This document shows positions 26,932 to 36,818 of a stretch of DNA of 64,000 bases, piece after piece. The number at the start of each line of letters is the position of its first letter. The first letter of the stretch is position 1. Under the pieces are notes generated by a model. The model saw nothing but the letters and a program-made list of their open reading frames with translations. It did not search any database and was not told where the DNA came from. The DNA comes from Caballeronia sp. dw_19 (GTDB lineage Bacteria; Pseudomonadota; Gammaproteobacteria; Burkholderiales; Burkholderiaceae). The stretch covers positions 1 to 64,000 of the forward strand of contig NZ_JAAVUQ010000030.1 of assembly GCF_018449515.1 (NCBI RefSeq), written 5' to 3'. Position numbers and translations under genes: made by a program.

Positions 26932-27138
26932 GTGACCCTGCTCGACTCGAGGCTCTTGTCCGAATACGCCTTCCAGCGCACGGCGGGTGCGACCGTACGC
27001 TTGGCGTCGCGCGATCTCGCGCACAGGGACGCATCAAGCATCGGGCAATTACCGGCCGATCAGGAAGAAGATTCGGTATATAAAGGCGCAGAAACAGACG
27101 CGTTTAGCCAAAACGTCGGCGCTCAGAAACCGAAATAG
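26932..27138 (+). CDS. Possible small ORF (68 aa), doubtful
   Basis: A GTG-started frame preceded by GAGGAG at 8-13 bases, and by TACAAT 46 bases upstream, so transcription and translation signals are better than for a chance ORF. The peptide (TLLDSRLLSEYAFQRTAGAT...) is hydrophilic and has no recognised family. An overlapping frame starting ATG26916 (MRRNNGDPARLEALV, 55 codons) uses the same region. One of them may be a real small protein, or the transcript may be non-coding. Confidence 0.3.
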   Translation: MTLLDSRLLSEYAFQRTAGATVRLASRDLAHRDASSIGQLPADQEEDSVYKGAETDAFSQNVGAQKPK

Positions 27139-27226
27139 CCGACACCGCGACGTTGCACACCGTCCAACGAGTTTGGGGTGCAACTGAGATTCGCGGATTC
27201 CTTGTGTTGGACAGGAGCCTCCCTGC

Positions 27227-28354
27227 CTATGCCAATACCAGATTGTCCCGGTGAATCAATTCGGGTTCGAGCATATACCCCAACACCGTTTCGATTTCAC
27301 CGCTCGGCCGACGCTGGATCAACCGCGCCTCCGAACTGCTGTAATTCGTGATGCCGCGCGCCACTTCCTGACCGCCCGGATTCATGCACGCGATCACTTC
27401 TCCGCGCGCGAACGCGCCGTGAACGTCGATCACGCCAATTGGCAGCAAGCTTTTACCGCCCGCAGTGAGCTTCTCGACCGCACCGTCGTCAATAACCACG
27501 TGGCCACGCACCTGCAAATGATCCGCCATCCATTGCTTGCGGGCCGCCATGCGGGCTGTGCGCGCCATCAATTGCGTACCGATCATCTCGCCTGACGCCA
27601 GCCGGGTCAGGACATCCGACTCCCGCCCGCTCGCGATCACCGTGTTCGCACCGCTGTGCGCCGCGCGCTTCGCCGCAAGAATCTTGGTCAGCATGCCGCC
27701 GCGCCCCAGGCTGGAACCCGCGCCGCCTGCCATGGCCTCGAGTTCCGGCGTACCCGCGTCGGCCTGCTCGACCAGTGTGGCTGTGGGATCGTGCCGGGGA
27801 TCAGCGGTAAACAAGCCGCGCTGATCGGTGAGGATAATCAGCGCGTCGCCTTCTATAAGGTTAGCGACCAGCGCGCCGAGCGTGTCGTTGTCGCCGAATT
27901 TGATTTCATCGGTGATGACGGTGTCGTTTTCATTGATGATCGGCACGCAACCCAGGCGCAATAAGGTGAGTAGCGTTGAACGTGCGTTCAGGTAGCGTTC
28001 ACGGTCGGCGAGATCGGCGTGCGTGAGAAGAATCTGCGCCGTGCGCATGCCGTGCTTCGCGAAACTGCTTTCGTAGACTTGCGCCAGGCCCATCTGGCCA
28101 ACGGCAGCAGCCGCCTGCAATTCGTCAATTTCACGCGGCCGCTTCGTCCAGCCCAGACGATGAATACCCTCGGCGATCGCGCCGGAACTGACCAGCACGA
28201 CTTCCTTGCCTTGCCCGCGCAGCGCCGCAATCTGCGCAGCCCAGCGGGCGATAGCCGCGTGGTCGAGCCCGCGCCCGTCGTTGGTCACCAGGCTCGATCC
28301 CACTTTCACTACGAGTCGCTTCGAAGCGGCTATGACGGAACGCATCTGACGCAT
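27227..28354 (-). CDS. proB: Glutamate 5-kinase
   Basis: Phosphorylates glutamate in the first step of proline synthesis. The amino-acid kinase domain (about residues 10-260) starts [15 protein letters not shown] and includes INENDTV and [10 protein letters not shown]-terminal PUA domain (about residues 290-375) is present, as in E. coli ProB. The first ATG (28354) is only 2 bases from AGGAG; the second, three codons on (28345, MRSVIA), matches homologue starts and may be the true one. It follows obgE by 39 bases. proA is not in the window. Confidence 0.96.
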   Translation of the reverse strand: MRQMRSVIAASKRLVVKVGSSLVTNDGRGLDHAAIARWAAQIAALRGQGKEVVLVSSGAIAEGIHRLGWTKRPREIDELQAAAAVGQMGLAQVYESSFAKHGMRTAQILLTHADLADRERYLNARSTLLTLLRLGCVPIINENDTVITDEIKFGDNDTLGALVANLIEGDALIILTDQRGLFTADPRHDPTATLVEQADAGTPELEAMAGGAGSSLGRGGMLTKILAAKRAAHSGANTVIASGRESDVLTRLASGEMIGTQLMARTARMAARKQWMADHLQVRGHVVIDDGAVEKLTAGGKSLLPIGVIDVHGAFARGEVIACMNPGGQEVARGITNYSSSEARLIQRRPSGEIETVLGYMLEPELIHRDNLVLA

Positions 28355-28393
28355 TTCTCCTCGGATTTGCCTCGATAACCACGGGCCAAACTT

Positions 28394-29653
<1,260 letters not shown>

Positions 29654-29687
29654 TCACTGCCTGGCCGAGTCAATCAAGCCAGCCAAT

Positions 29688-29715
29688 AAAAAAAGCCCCG
29701 CGAACTTCGCGGGGC
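29688..29715 (-). terminator. Terminator after rpmA
   Basis: Stem GCCCCGCGAA/TTCGCGGGGC with a T7 run on the minus strand, 36 bases past the rpmA stop, between rpmA and obgE. Confidence 0.85.
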
Positions 29716-29750
29716 CCTTTCCGGTCCTGAAGCCCGTGCCTGAATACTAC

Positions 29751-30011
29751 TTAGGCAGCCGGGACAACGTTGACCAGATGCTTCTTTGCTGCGCCCTTCG
29801 TCGAAAACGTGACGTGGCCGTCGGTCAGCGCGAACAAGGTGTGATCCTTGCCCATGCCGACGTTGTCGCCCGGGTGCATGCGCGTACCGCGCTGGCGAAC
29901 AATGATGCCGCCTGCGTTGATAGCCTGGCCGCCGTAAACCTTCACGCCGAGGCGCTTTGATTCAGAGTCGCGACCATTGCGGGATGACCCGCCTGCTTTT
30001 TTGTGTGCCAT
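29751..30011 (-). CDS. rpmA: 50S ribosomal protein L27
   Basis: 86 residues with the conserved N-terminus [19 protein letters not shown] that reaches toward the peptidyl-transferase centre, and the core [19 protein letters not shown]. There is no Firmicute-type cleavable leader. Second gene of the rplU-rpmA unit, 43 bases after rplU. Confidence 0.98.
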   Translation of the reverse strand: MAHKKAGGSSRNGRDSESKRLGVKVYGGQAINAGGIIVRQRGTRMHPGDNVGMGKDHTLFALTDGHVTFSTKGAAKKHLVNVVPAA

Positions 30012-30054
30012 TTAATAGCTCCTTGACCGTTTAGCTTAATCGACTCGACGACGC

Positions 30055-30369
30055 TTACGCGGCGTTGATAGCGTCGATACGCAGTTCGGTGTAGTTCTGG
30101 CGATGGCCAGCGTGCTTTTGGTAGTGCTTCCGGCGACGCATCTTGAAGATCGTGACCTTCTTGTGACGACCCTGGGACACGACGGTACATGTGACGGAAG
30201 CCCCACTGACCAGCGGTGCACCGAACTGAATCGATTCACCTTCGCCTACTGCGAGAACCTGGTCGAGCGTGATTTCAGCGTCAATGTCTGCCGGTATCTG
30301 TTCTACTTTCAATTTTTCGCCGACAGCAACCTTATACTGCTTGCCACCGGTTTTTATGACCGCGTACAT
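30055..30369 (-). CDS. rplU: 50S ribosomal protein L21
   Basis: 104 residues, starting [19 protein letters not shown] and ending with the L21 signature [19 protein letters not shown]30369 is used because homologues begin MYAVIKTGG; the frame upstream is non-homologous. It heads the minus-strand run rplU-rpmA-obgE-proB and diverges from ispB across 279 bases, which must contain both promoters. Confidence 0.98.
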   Translation of the reverse strand: MYAVIKTGGKQYKVAVGEKLKVEQIPADIDAEITLDQVLAVGEGESIQFGAPLVSGASVTCTVVSQGRHKKVTIFKMRRRKHYQKHAGHRQNYTELRIDAINAA

Positions 30370-30648
30370 TGAGAACCTCACTCTGAATTCATTTTTCCGC
30401 ACACCGTGCGCGAAAACGCGTGATTATACAGAGAGTTAGGCACTCCGTCAAAACCGTTGTTCATCGGAAAAAACGGAGCGGCGGCAGTCCGAACCGAGCA
30501 CGGCGTGCGCACCATTATCGCGATTTCGCCGCCTGAAGCCTCGCGTCAGGCTTGTCGCGGCCACCCGCGCGGTTCGTCCGAGGCGTCTTTAGAGGCGGCT
30601 ATCGGCCGATTCGCCTTATAATTCGCGGCACTATCCTAATTGCCGATC

Positions 30649-31641
30649 ATGTCGTCCACTGCCATTTCCTCCCCAAACGCCGCCAACGTGCTCGAGCCTA
30701 TCGCCGAGGACATGCAGCAGGTCAATCGCGTCATCCGGCAGCGCCTGGCATCCGAAGTGATGCTGATCAACCAGATTTCCGAGTACATCATCGGGGCTGG
30801 CGGCAAACGGCTCCGGCCCGCGCTCTTGTTGCTGGTCGCAGGCGCGCTCGGCGACACCACCGGGCACCGGCATGAGCTGGCCGCCGTGGTCGAGTTCATT
30901 CATACGGCCACGCTGCTGCACGATGACGTAGTCGACGAATCCGATCTCCGGCGCGGCCGCAAGACCGCGAACGCGCTGTTCGGCAACGCGGCAAGCGTGC
31001 TCGTGGGCGACTTTTTGTACTCGCGCTCCTTCGAAATGATGGTCGGCGTGGGCAAGATGCGCGTGATGGAGATCCTGTCGGTCGCGACCAACGTGATCTC
31101 GGAAGGCGAAGTGCTGCAGTTGTTGAACATGCACGACCCGGATGTGGACGAAGCGCGCTACATGCAGGTGATCCGCTACAAGACGGCCAAGCTTTTCGAA
31201 GCGGCGGCCCAACTGGGCGCAGTGCTGTCGGGCTCGGATGCCCGGACGGAAGCGGCGGCGGCGGAATTTGGCCGGCGTATCGGCACGGCGTTCCAGATCA
31301 TGGACGATTGGCTCGATTACACCGGCACGGCGGAATCGATGGGGAAAAATGCCGGCGACGATCTGCGCGAAGGCAAACCCACCCTCCCGCTCATCTATTT
31401 GATGGAACATGGTTCGGCCGAACAGGCAGCGCTCGCGCGCGAGGCGATCGAGCAAGGCGGCACCGATAAATTCGATACCATCTTTGAAGCCATCACGAAA
31501 TCGGGCGCGCTGGATCACACGCTGAAATGTGCACGGCAGGAAGCCCAGGCGGCAGCGAATGCAATTTCTTCGTTTCCAGATTCCATTTTTAAAGAGAGCC
31601 TGCTAGAATTATGTTCTTACTCGACGGCAAGACAGTCCTGA
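30649..31641 (+). CDS. ispB: Octaprenyl-diphosphate synthase
   Basis: A 330-residue trans-prenyltransferase making the ubiquinone side chain. First Asp-rich motif LLHDDVVDESDLRRG and second FQIMDDWLDYTG are intact, as is the GGKRLRP IPP-binding motif. Chain length (C40) is inferred from the family and from the usual ubiquinone-8 of this group. ATG30649 is preferred over ATG30640. The gene ends 31 bases before tRNA-Pro. Confidence 0.95.
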   Translation: MSSTAISSPNAANVLEPIAEDMQQVNRVIRQRLASEVMLINQISEYIIGAGGKRLRPALLLLVAGALGDTTGHRHELAAVVEFIHTATLLHDDVVDESDLRRGRKTANALFGNAASVLVGDFLYSRSFEMMVGVGKMRVMEILSVATNVISEGEVLQLLNMHDPDVDEARYMQVIRYKTAKLFEAAAQLGAVLSGSDARTEAAAAEFGRRIGTAFQIMDDWLDYTGTAESMGKNAGDDLREGKPTLPLIYLMEHGSAEQAALAREAIEQGGTDKFDTIFEAITKSGALDHTLKCARQEAQAAANAISSFPDSIFKESLLELCSYSTARQS

Positions 31642-31672
31642 AAAGGAAACGAACCGTCTCAGAGTGAACATT

Positions 31673-31749
31673 CGGGGTGTAGCTTAGCCTGGTAGAGCGC
31701 TACGTTCGGGACGTAGAGGCCGGAGGTTCGAATCCTCTCACCCCGACCA
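31673..31749 (+). tRNA. tRNA-Pro (anticodon CGG)
   Basis: A 77-nt cloverleaf including an encoded CCA. Acceptor CGGGGTG pairs with CACCCCG; the anticodon stem CTACG/CGTAG holds the loop TTCGGGA, giving anticodon CGG (reads CCG). The T arm has GGTTCGAATCC. It follows ispB directly and ends in a strong terminator. Confidence 0.97.
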
Positions 31750-31757
31750 GAATTGAT

Positions 31758-31789
31758 AAAAAACCGCCCAGCTTGCTGGGCGGTTTTTT
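31758..31789 (+). terminator. Terminator after tRNA-Pro
   Basis: A perfect 15-bp stem AAAAAACCGCCCAGC and its complement with a TT centre, ending in T6. Confidence 0.92.
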
Positions 31790-31929
31790 GTTTTGGGTCA
31801 TCGATTTTTTAGGTCATCGGCTATGGGTGATCTACAAGTTCGGCGCAAGGTTTGCGCTGCCATCGTCAGATTCAATAACACTGCGCTCGCTCATCAATGT
31901 CTTCACTCAGATTTTCATCGGTTAGAAGA

Positions 31930-32301
31930 ATGTCCGTGGGCCAACGCATCGGGCTGTGGTTCGTGTTTCTGTATTTCCTGATCGGCGGAGCGTGCCACTT
32001 TTTGTACATGCCGCTCTTCGTGAAAATCGTGCCGCCCAGTATTCCCTTCCCGCTCCTGGCCGTCATTGTGAGCGGCGTTTTCGAATTGCTTGGCGCGATC
32101 GGCGTGATGATCAAACGCACGCGAAGCGCAGCGGGCATCGGGCTGACGTTACTGACCATTGCCGTCACGCCCGCTAACGTATTCATGTATCAACACGCGG
32201 ATCAGTTCTCACAAATTCCATCGTGGTTATTGCTCGTGCGGCTGCCTTTGCAGCTTGTATTGATTGCGTGCATTTTATGGAGCACGCGGCGGCGCGCTTA
32301 A
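31930..32301 (+). CDS. Small DoxX-like membrane protein
   Basis: 123 residues with four hydrophobic helices (WFVFLYFLIGGACHFLY; LLAVIVSGVFELLGAIGVM; GIGLTLLTIAVTPANVF; LLVRLPLQLVLIACIL). The layout and the FxxAGxxHF-like first helix resemble the DoxX/DoxX-like family. Function unknown. The ATG at 31930 is preferred over 31897 because the extra residues are hydrophilic and lack a ribosome-binding site. Confidence 0.8.
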   Translation: MSVGQRIGLWFVFLYFLIGGACHFLYMPLFVKIVPPSIPFPLLAVIVSGVFELLGAIGVMIKRTRSAAGIGLTLLTIAVTPANVFMYQHADQFSQIPSWLLLVRLPLQLVLIACILWSTRRRA

Positions 32302-32562
32302 CTCGTGCTTCATTCACTTAGCTAACCCGCGCGCGAAAATCCCTCGCGCGGGAAAGTTGTCACCCATCGCCACCGATCGCACCGCTTCAGACTGATAGAA
32401 ACTGTCTCGTCGATTCCTCGACGTTTTCAGATGCTTCCGATGTTCCGCACCAGTAACTTTCACTAGATTTTCTACCGCAAGGCCAGCCAAAGGCGTGATT
32501 TACGTCTTTCCAGATGCCAACTTCACGTTGCGCTTCTTTGTCCTCAAGGTAGGAACATCATC

Positions 32563-33795
32563 ATGACAGTCTCCAAAACGGCGCCCGTCGCGGCCGGCAA
32601 AAGAACGACATCGCGCTCTGTCACCACTCACGATTCGCATAACGAATATCCGATCGTTCTTGTTCATGGCATGTGCGGCTGGGGCCGCGACGAGTTATTC
32701 GGACAGAAATTCCGCTATTGGGGCGGCGCAAAAGGTGATATTCAGGAACATCTGAAAGCGCAAGGTTACGAGACATTCACCGCATCCATGGGTCCGATCT
32801 CCAGCAACTGGGACCGCGCTTGCGAGTTGTATACCTATCTCGTAGGCGGTGTGGTGGACTACGGCGCAGTTCATTCAGCCAGATACGGCCATGCTCGCTA
32901 CGGCCGGAGTTATCCCGGCGTTTATCCGCAATGGAGCGAAGCGCACAAGGTGCATTTGATCGGGCACAGCATGGGCGGCCCGACATCGCGAACATTGATC
33001 CAGCTGCTCGAACACGGCGACGCGGACGAAGCGGGTTTTGAACCTGGGCCGAGAGAAGCGCCCAGCTCTCCGCTCTTTGCGGGCGGGAGAAAATGGGTAC
33101 ATAGCGTGACGTCGGTTTCCGGTGTCCATAATGGCGCGCTGACAGCGGACGATGTCAGCCAATTCCCGATCTTTATCCGCGATCTCATGATCGGCGCTGC
33201 GGCGCTCGCAGGACTTGGAACGACCGAGCCAATCTACGATTTCAACCTGCAGCAATGGGGACTGGAGCGTGAAGAGGGACAAGGATTTGACGACTACATT
33301 CGTCGAGCGCTGGAAAGCCGGGTCTGGAAAACCCAGGACGGTTGCACCTACGATCTCTCCACCATAGCGGCGCATTTCCAGAATGCGTGGGCGCAAACGT
33401 CGGAGAACGTCTACTACAGTTCCTATGCGGTCGATGGCACCTTCGCCGGTCCGCAAGGGATACGCATCCCGCAGGCAAACATGAACGTCATTTTGAAGCC
33501 CAGCGCCGCAGCGGTCGGACTGAACAAAAAAGATCTCGCCGGCGGTTTTGCTGCGTGGCGTCCGAACGATGGCCTGGTTAGCGTGCCTTCGGCGCAGTTC
33601 CCGGTCGGCCATCCACACGAAATGGCGAGCGAGGACAAAACGACCGCCAGGAAAAAGGGCGTGTGGTACGTCAATCCGACCATTGAAGGAATGGATCATC
33701 TCAGCATAGTGATCCCGCTGCACGAGACGACAATTGAGCAGTTGTATCGATTTTACGAAGAAATAGCCGCTCAAATCCACGCGTTGCCGGTGTGA
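32563..33795 (+). CDS. Triacylglycerol lipase-like hydrolase (family I.5 type)
   Basis: A 410-residue alpha/beta hydrolase. The oxyanion strand YPIVLVHGMCGWGRDE and the large cap-like region that follows resemble the Staphylococcus/Geobacillus family I.5 lipases. The nucleophile motif is GHSMGG (Ser136), and the likely Asp and His lie in WRPNDGLVSV and GMDHLSIV. The N-terminal 30 residues are hydrophilic (SKTAPVAAGKRTTSRS), with no signal peptide, which is unusual for a family dominated by secreted lipases. Natural substrate unknown. GTAGGAAC lies just before the ATG. Confidence 0.88.
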   Translation: MTVSKTAPVAAGKRTTSRSVTTHDSHNEYPIVLVHGMCGWGRDELFGQKFRYWGGAKGDIQEHLKAQGYETFTASMGPISSNWDRACELYTYLVGGVVDYGAVHSARYGHARYGRSYPGVYPQWSEAHKVHLIGHSMGGPTSRTLIQLLEHGDADEAGFEPGPREAPSSPLFAGGRKWVHSVTSVSGVHNGALTADDVSQFPIFIRDLMIGAAALAGLGTTEPIYDFNLQQWGLEREEGQGFDDYIRRALESRVWKTQDGCTYDLSTIAAHFQNAWAQTSENVYYSSYAVDGTFAGPQGIRIPQANMNVILKPSAAAVGLNKKDLAGGFAAWRPNDGLVSVPSAQFPVGHPHEMASEDKTTARKKGVWYVNPTIEGMDHLSIVIPLHETTIEQLYRFYEEIAAQIHALPV

Positions 33796-33887
33796 TCCGT
33801 GGGACGTGACGCCTGAATCATGGCCCCTGAGTCATGGCCCCTATAATGCCGAAGGCACCACTTGGCGGTCACGTCCCATCATCGATC

Positions 33888-34397
33888 ATGCTTCCTCTGA
33901 AATACCTCGGCGCCTATCCGCAAACGCTTCAGGACAAGGTCCGCAAACTTATCGCCGATGACCAGTTGGGCGTCTATCTCGCCGACCGGTATCCGCACCG
34001 CCATGCCGTGCAATCGGACCGCGCGCTGTATCAATACACCACGGATCTGAAGCAGGAGTTCCTGCGCGTGGCGCCCGCCATCGACAAGGTAATGTACGAC
34101 GCCAAGCTCGACGTGCTGCGTCATGCGCTCGGCCTGCACACAGCCATATCCCGCGTGCAAGGCGGCAAGCTCAAGGCGAAGAAGGAGATTCGCGTGGCGT
34201 CGCTATTCAAGGAAGTGCCGCCTGAATTCCTGCGCGTGATCGTTGTGCATGAACTTGCGCATTTGAAGGAAAGCGACCACAACAAAGCGTTTTATCGGCT
34301 ATGTGAATTCATGCAGCCCGGGTATCACCAGATCGAATTCGATCTGCGCATATACCTGACGCAGCGCGAGCTTTCGCGCGACTCATCCGTCAAGTAA
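33888..34397 (+). CDS. YgjP-like metal-dependent hydrolase
   Basis: A 169-residue protein with a C-terminal YgjP/DUF45 zinc-peptidase signature: VVHELAHLKESDHNKAFY has the HExxH-like core HELAH plus the downstream His. Homologues are cytosolic and of unknown substrate. ATG33888 (MLPLKYLGAYP) is chosen over an upstream ATG at 33834 because the first 18 residues of the longer form are Pro-rich and not expected. It converges on the DHA2 transporter with 5 bases between stops. Confidence 0.85.
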   Translation: MLPLKYLGAYPQTLQDKVRKLIADDQLGVYLADRYPHRHAVQSDRALYQYTTDLKQEFLRVAPAIDKVMYDAKLDVLRHALGLHTAISRVQGGKLKAKKEIRVASLFKEVPPEFLRVIVVHELAHLKESDHNKAFYRLCEFMQPGYHQIEFDLRIYLTQRELSRDSSVK

Positions 34398-34402
34398 TTG
34401 CA

Positions 34403-35944
34403 TCAATCCGCAGCCGCGTGAGCGAGTGTTTCGCTGTCGACACTGCGCATTGGCCGGATCAGCAAAAGCAGCGGCACGACCAGTAAGGTCGCCACGAACA
34501 TCAGCTTGAAGTCGTTCAGGTACGCGATCATCTGCGCCTGCTGATTGATCGACTGATCCATCAGCGCGAGACTCATCTGTGATCCACTTTCGAGCATGGA
34601 CTGCATCGACGGATTGAAAACGTTCACATTCGCCGCGAGATCGGCGTGCGCCACCTGCGTGCCGCGCGTCATCATGGTCTGCACGATCGAGATGCCGATA
34701 CTGCTGCCAATGTTACGCATCAGGCTGTAGGTCGCGGTGCCGTCGGCGCGTAGTTCGGGCGTCAGCGTGGAAAACGTCAGCGCACTGAGCGGCACAAATA
34801 CGAAACCCAGGCCAAAACCCTGGATCACGCCGGGCCACACGATGTCCGACACCGACAGCACGAGCGTGTACTGCATCATCTGCCAGAGCGCGAACGCGGA
34901 AACGAGAAAACCAGCGAGCAACAACAGACGCGCGTCGATGCGTCGTAACAGCCGCCCGGCGATCAGCATGGCGACCATCGTTCCCGCGCCACTGGGCGCC
35001 GTGACCAGACCGGTCGTGGCGACGGGATAGTTCATCAGGTTCTGCAGCATCGGCGGCAACAACGCACGGGTCGCGTACATCACAGCGCCAATCATGAAGA
35101 TGAAAAACACGCCGGTCGCGAAATTGCGGTCCTTCAGCAGTTCGTACTTGAAGAATGACCGCTTGCCGGCGGTCGCGGTATGCGCGAGAAAAAAGATAAA
35201 ACTCAGCACGGCAAGAATGGCTTCGATACGGATTTCGATCGAGCCGAACCAGTCGAGCTGCTCGCCGCGATCGAGCATGGCCTGGAGTGCGCCGATCGCC
35301 AGACCCAGCGTGGCAAACCCGAACGCATCGAATTTCACCCCGAGCTTCGCCGCTCGCGCCGGCAGGAACGTCACCACGCCAAAGAGCGCAAACGCGCCGA
35401 TCGGCACGTTGATGAAAAATACCCAGCGCCAGTTGTAGCTATCGGTGAGCCAGCCGCCCAACGTTGGCCCGAGGATCGGCCCGACCATTACGCCCATACC
35501 CCAGACGGCCATTGCCTGGCCCTGCTTTTCGCGCGGATTGATGTCGAGCAGGATGGACTGCGAGAGCGGCACGAGCGAGGCGCCGAAAATTCCCTGCAGC
35601 AATCGCGACGCGACAATCTGCGCAAGACTCTCCGACAACCCGCATAGCGCCGACGCAATCGTGAAGCCGCCAATAGAAATGATCAGCAGACGCTTCGTGC
35701 TCAGCCGGTCGGATAACCAGCCTGTCAGCGGCGTGGCGATAGCCGCCGCAACAATGTACGACGTCAGCACCCACGTGATCTCGTCCTGCGACGCCGACAA
35801 CGTGCCCTGCATATGCGGCAGCGCGACATTGGCGATCGTGCTGTCGAGTGTCTGGATCAGCGTGGCGAGCATGATCGAGACTGTGAGCATGGGCCGGTTG
35901 AGCGGCGTAGCCGCCGCGCTTGCCGGCATCGATTCAGAGGACAT
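34403..35944 (-). CDS. DHA2-family (EmrB/QacA-type) drug efflux MFS transporter
   Basis: A 513-residue inner-membrane antiporter with 14 predicted helices. The N-terminus shows LIQTLDSTIANVALPHMQG (motif D1), then GWLSDRLSTKRL (motif A) and GVMVGPILGPTLGGW (motif C). Probably exports hydrophobic drugs using proton motive force. No EmrA-type adaptor is adjacent. It diverges from a MarR gene, with a near-perfect palindrome between the two starts, so MarR control is likely. Confidence 0.94.
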   Translation of the reverse strand: MSSESMPASAAATPLNRPMLTVSIMLATLIQTLDSTIANVALPHMQGTLSASQDEITWVLTSYIVAAAIATPLTGWLSDRLSTKRLLIISIGGFTIASALCGLSESLAQIVASRLLQGIFGASLVPLSQSILLDINPREKQGQAMAVWGMGVMVGPILGPTLGGWLTDSYNWRWVFFINVPIGAFALFGVVTFLPARAAKLGVKFDAFGFATLGLAIGALQAMLDRGEQLDWFGSIEIRIEAILAVLSFIFFLAHTATAGKRSFFKYELLKDRNFATGVFFIFMIGAVMYATRALLPPMLQNLMNYPVATTGLVTAPSGAGTMVAMLIAGRLLRRIDARLLLLAGFLVSAFALWQMMQYTLVLSVSDIVWPGVIQGFGLGFVFVPLSALTFSTLTPELRADGTATYSLMRNIGSSIGISIVQTMMTRGTQVAHADLAANVNVFNPSMQSMLESGSQMSLALMDQSINQQAQMIAYLNDFKLMFVATLLVVPLLLLIRPMRSVDSETLAHAAAD

Positions 35945-35981
35945 TCAGGCGCCGATTCAGTTATCAGATTGCTTACCCTTA

Positions 35982-36001
35982 ATAGTAAGCATGCTTATTA
36001 T
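35982..36001. promoter_or_regulatory. MarR-type palindromic operator
   Basis: ATAGTAAGCATGCTTATTAT is a 20-bp palindrome with a single mismatched pair, in an AT-rich block between the divergent DHA2 transporter and marR starts. Size and position fit a MarR-dimer site that controls both genes. Confidence 0.75.
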
Positions 36002-36098
36002 AAACAAGCTAATGATCGGGACAAGAAGTCAAAAATCAGGAGAAACCCGTGTTTGCCGGAATGTAGGTGGGCGCGAGCTTCTTTCGTATAATCCGGGC

Positions 36099-36542
36099 AT
36101 GGAAACGCACCTCGACAAGCGCTTTGGCTTTCTGATCTCGGACGTTGGGCGCTTGTGCAGCAAGCGCTTCGACGAACTCGCGAAGTCGTCCCTCGATCTC
36201 ACGCGGGCGCAATGCCGCGCGCTCGCCTATCTGTCCCATTTCGGCGATGTGAACCAGGCACGGCTGGCCGATCTGCTGGAAGTCGCGCCGATATCGGCCG
36301 GCCGCCTGCTGGACCGGATGGAGGAAGGCGGCTGGATCGAGCGTTTTTCGAATCCCGATGACCGTCGCGAGCGGACGGTGAGGATGACGGCCAAGGCTGA
36401 AGGCGCGCTTGGCAGGGCGCGCCGGGTGGGCGATTCAGTGGCCGCTGAAGCGTTGGCAGGGCTTGATGCCGACGAGCGCGCGCAACTGATCTCGCTGCTG
36501 CGGCGCGTGCGGGTGAATCTGAGCACGATTGTGGACGAGTAA
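36099..36542 (+). CDS. MarR-family transcriptional regulator
   Basis: A 147-residue winged-helix repressor. The DNA-recognition region NQARLADLLEVAPISAGRLLDRMEE and the wing IERFSNPDDRRERTVRMT (Asp-Arg-Arg motif) are typical of MarR. ATG36099 is used; the frame is open far upstream but those codons are the mirror of the transporter gene. It very likely represses the divergent efflux gene and itself, relieved by a small ligand. Confidence 0.94.
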   Translation: METHLDKRFGFLISDVGRLCSKRFDELAKSSLDLTRAQCRALAYLSHFGDVNQARLADLLEVAPISAGRLLDRMEEGGWIERFSNPDDRRERTVRMTAKAEGALGRARRVGDSVAAEALAGLDADERAQLISLLRRVRVNLSTIVDE

Positions 36543-36818
36543 GCGTTTTGCAGGAGCTCGGGAAGCGGCGCACTTATGTCTCTTCCGAAACTGCAAAAAG
36601 CCACCGCCGTGAAACGCTCGACTCGATAGTTGCAGAACTCGGCCGTGCAAGGGTCGTGGAGCAGCCAGATTTTAGATCGATCGACGCAGTGCAATAGATA
36701 GGAGGTCCGACCCTTGCTACCAAGCGTGTCGGAACATCCGCCGCGTAGCTGAGCTTCCGGGCTCCGGCACCGCGCACACCTCCCTCCCGATTGCAGCTCG
36801 TCTCGTCCGGAATCCGAC

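Larger units (their letters stand above)
26742..27226. other. Gene-poor stretch between CNP1-like gene and proB
   Basis: 485 bases with the CNP1 terminator, then an AT-rich block (26835-26890) ending in a good -10 (TACAAT, 26881-26886), and a leader with a strong GAGGAG. The short open frames that follow (see 26932) are of doubtful coding status. The last 90 bases before the proB stop show nothing. Confidence 0.45.

Noticed and set aside
31673-31749. tRNA-Pro as an attachment site of a genomic island
   Set aside because: No integrase follows, and no copy of the tRNA 3' end was found near the right end of the variable block.
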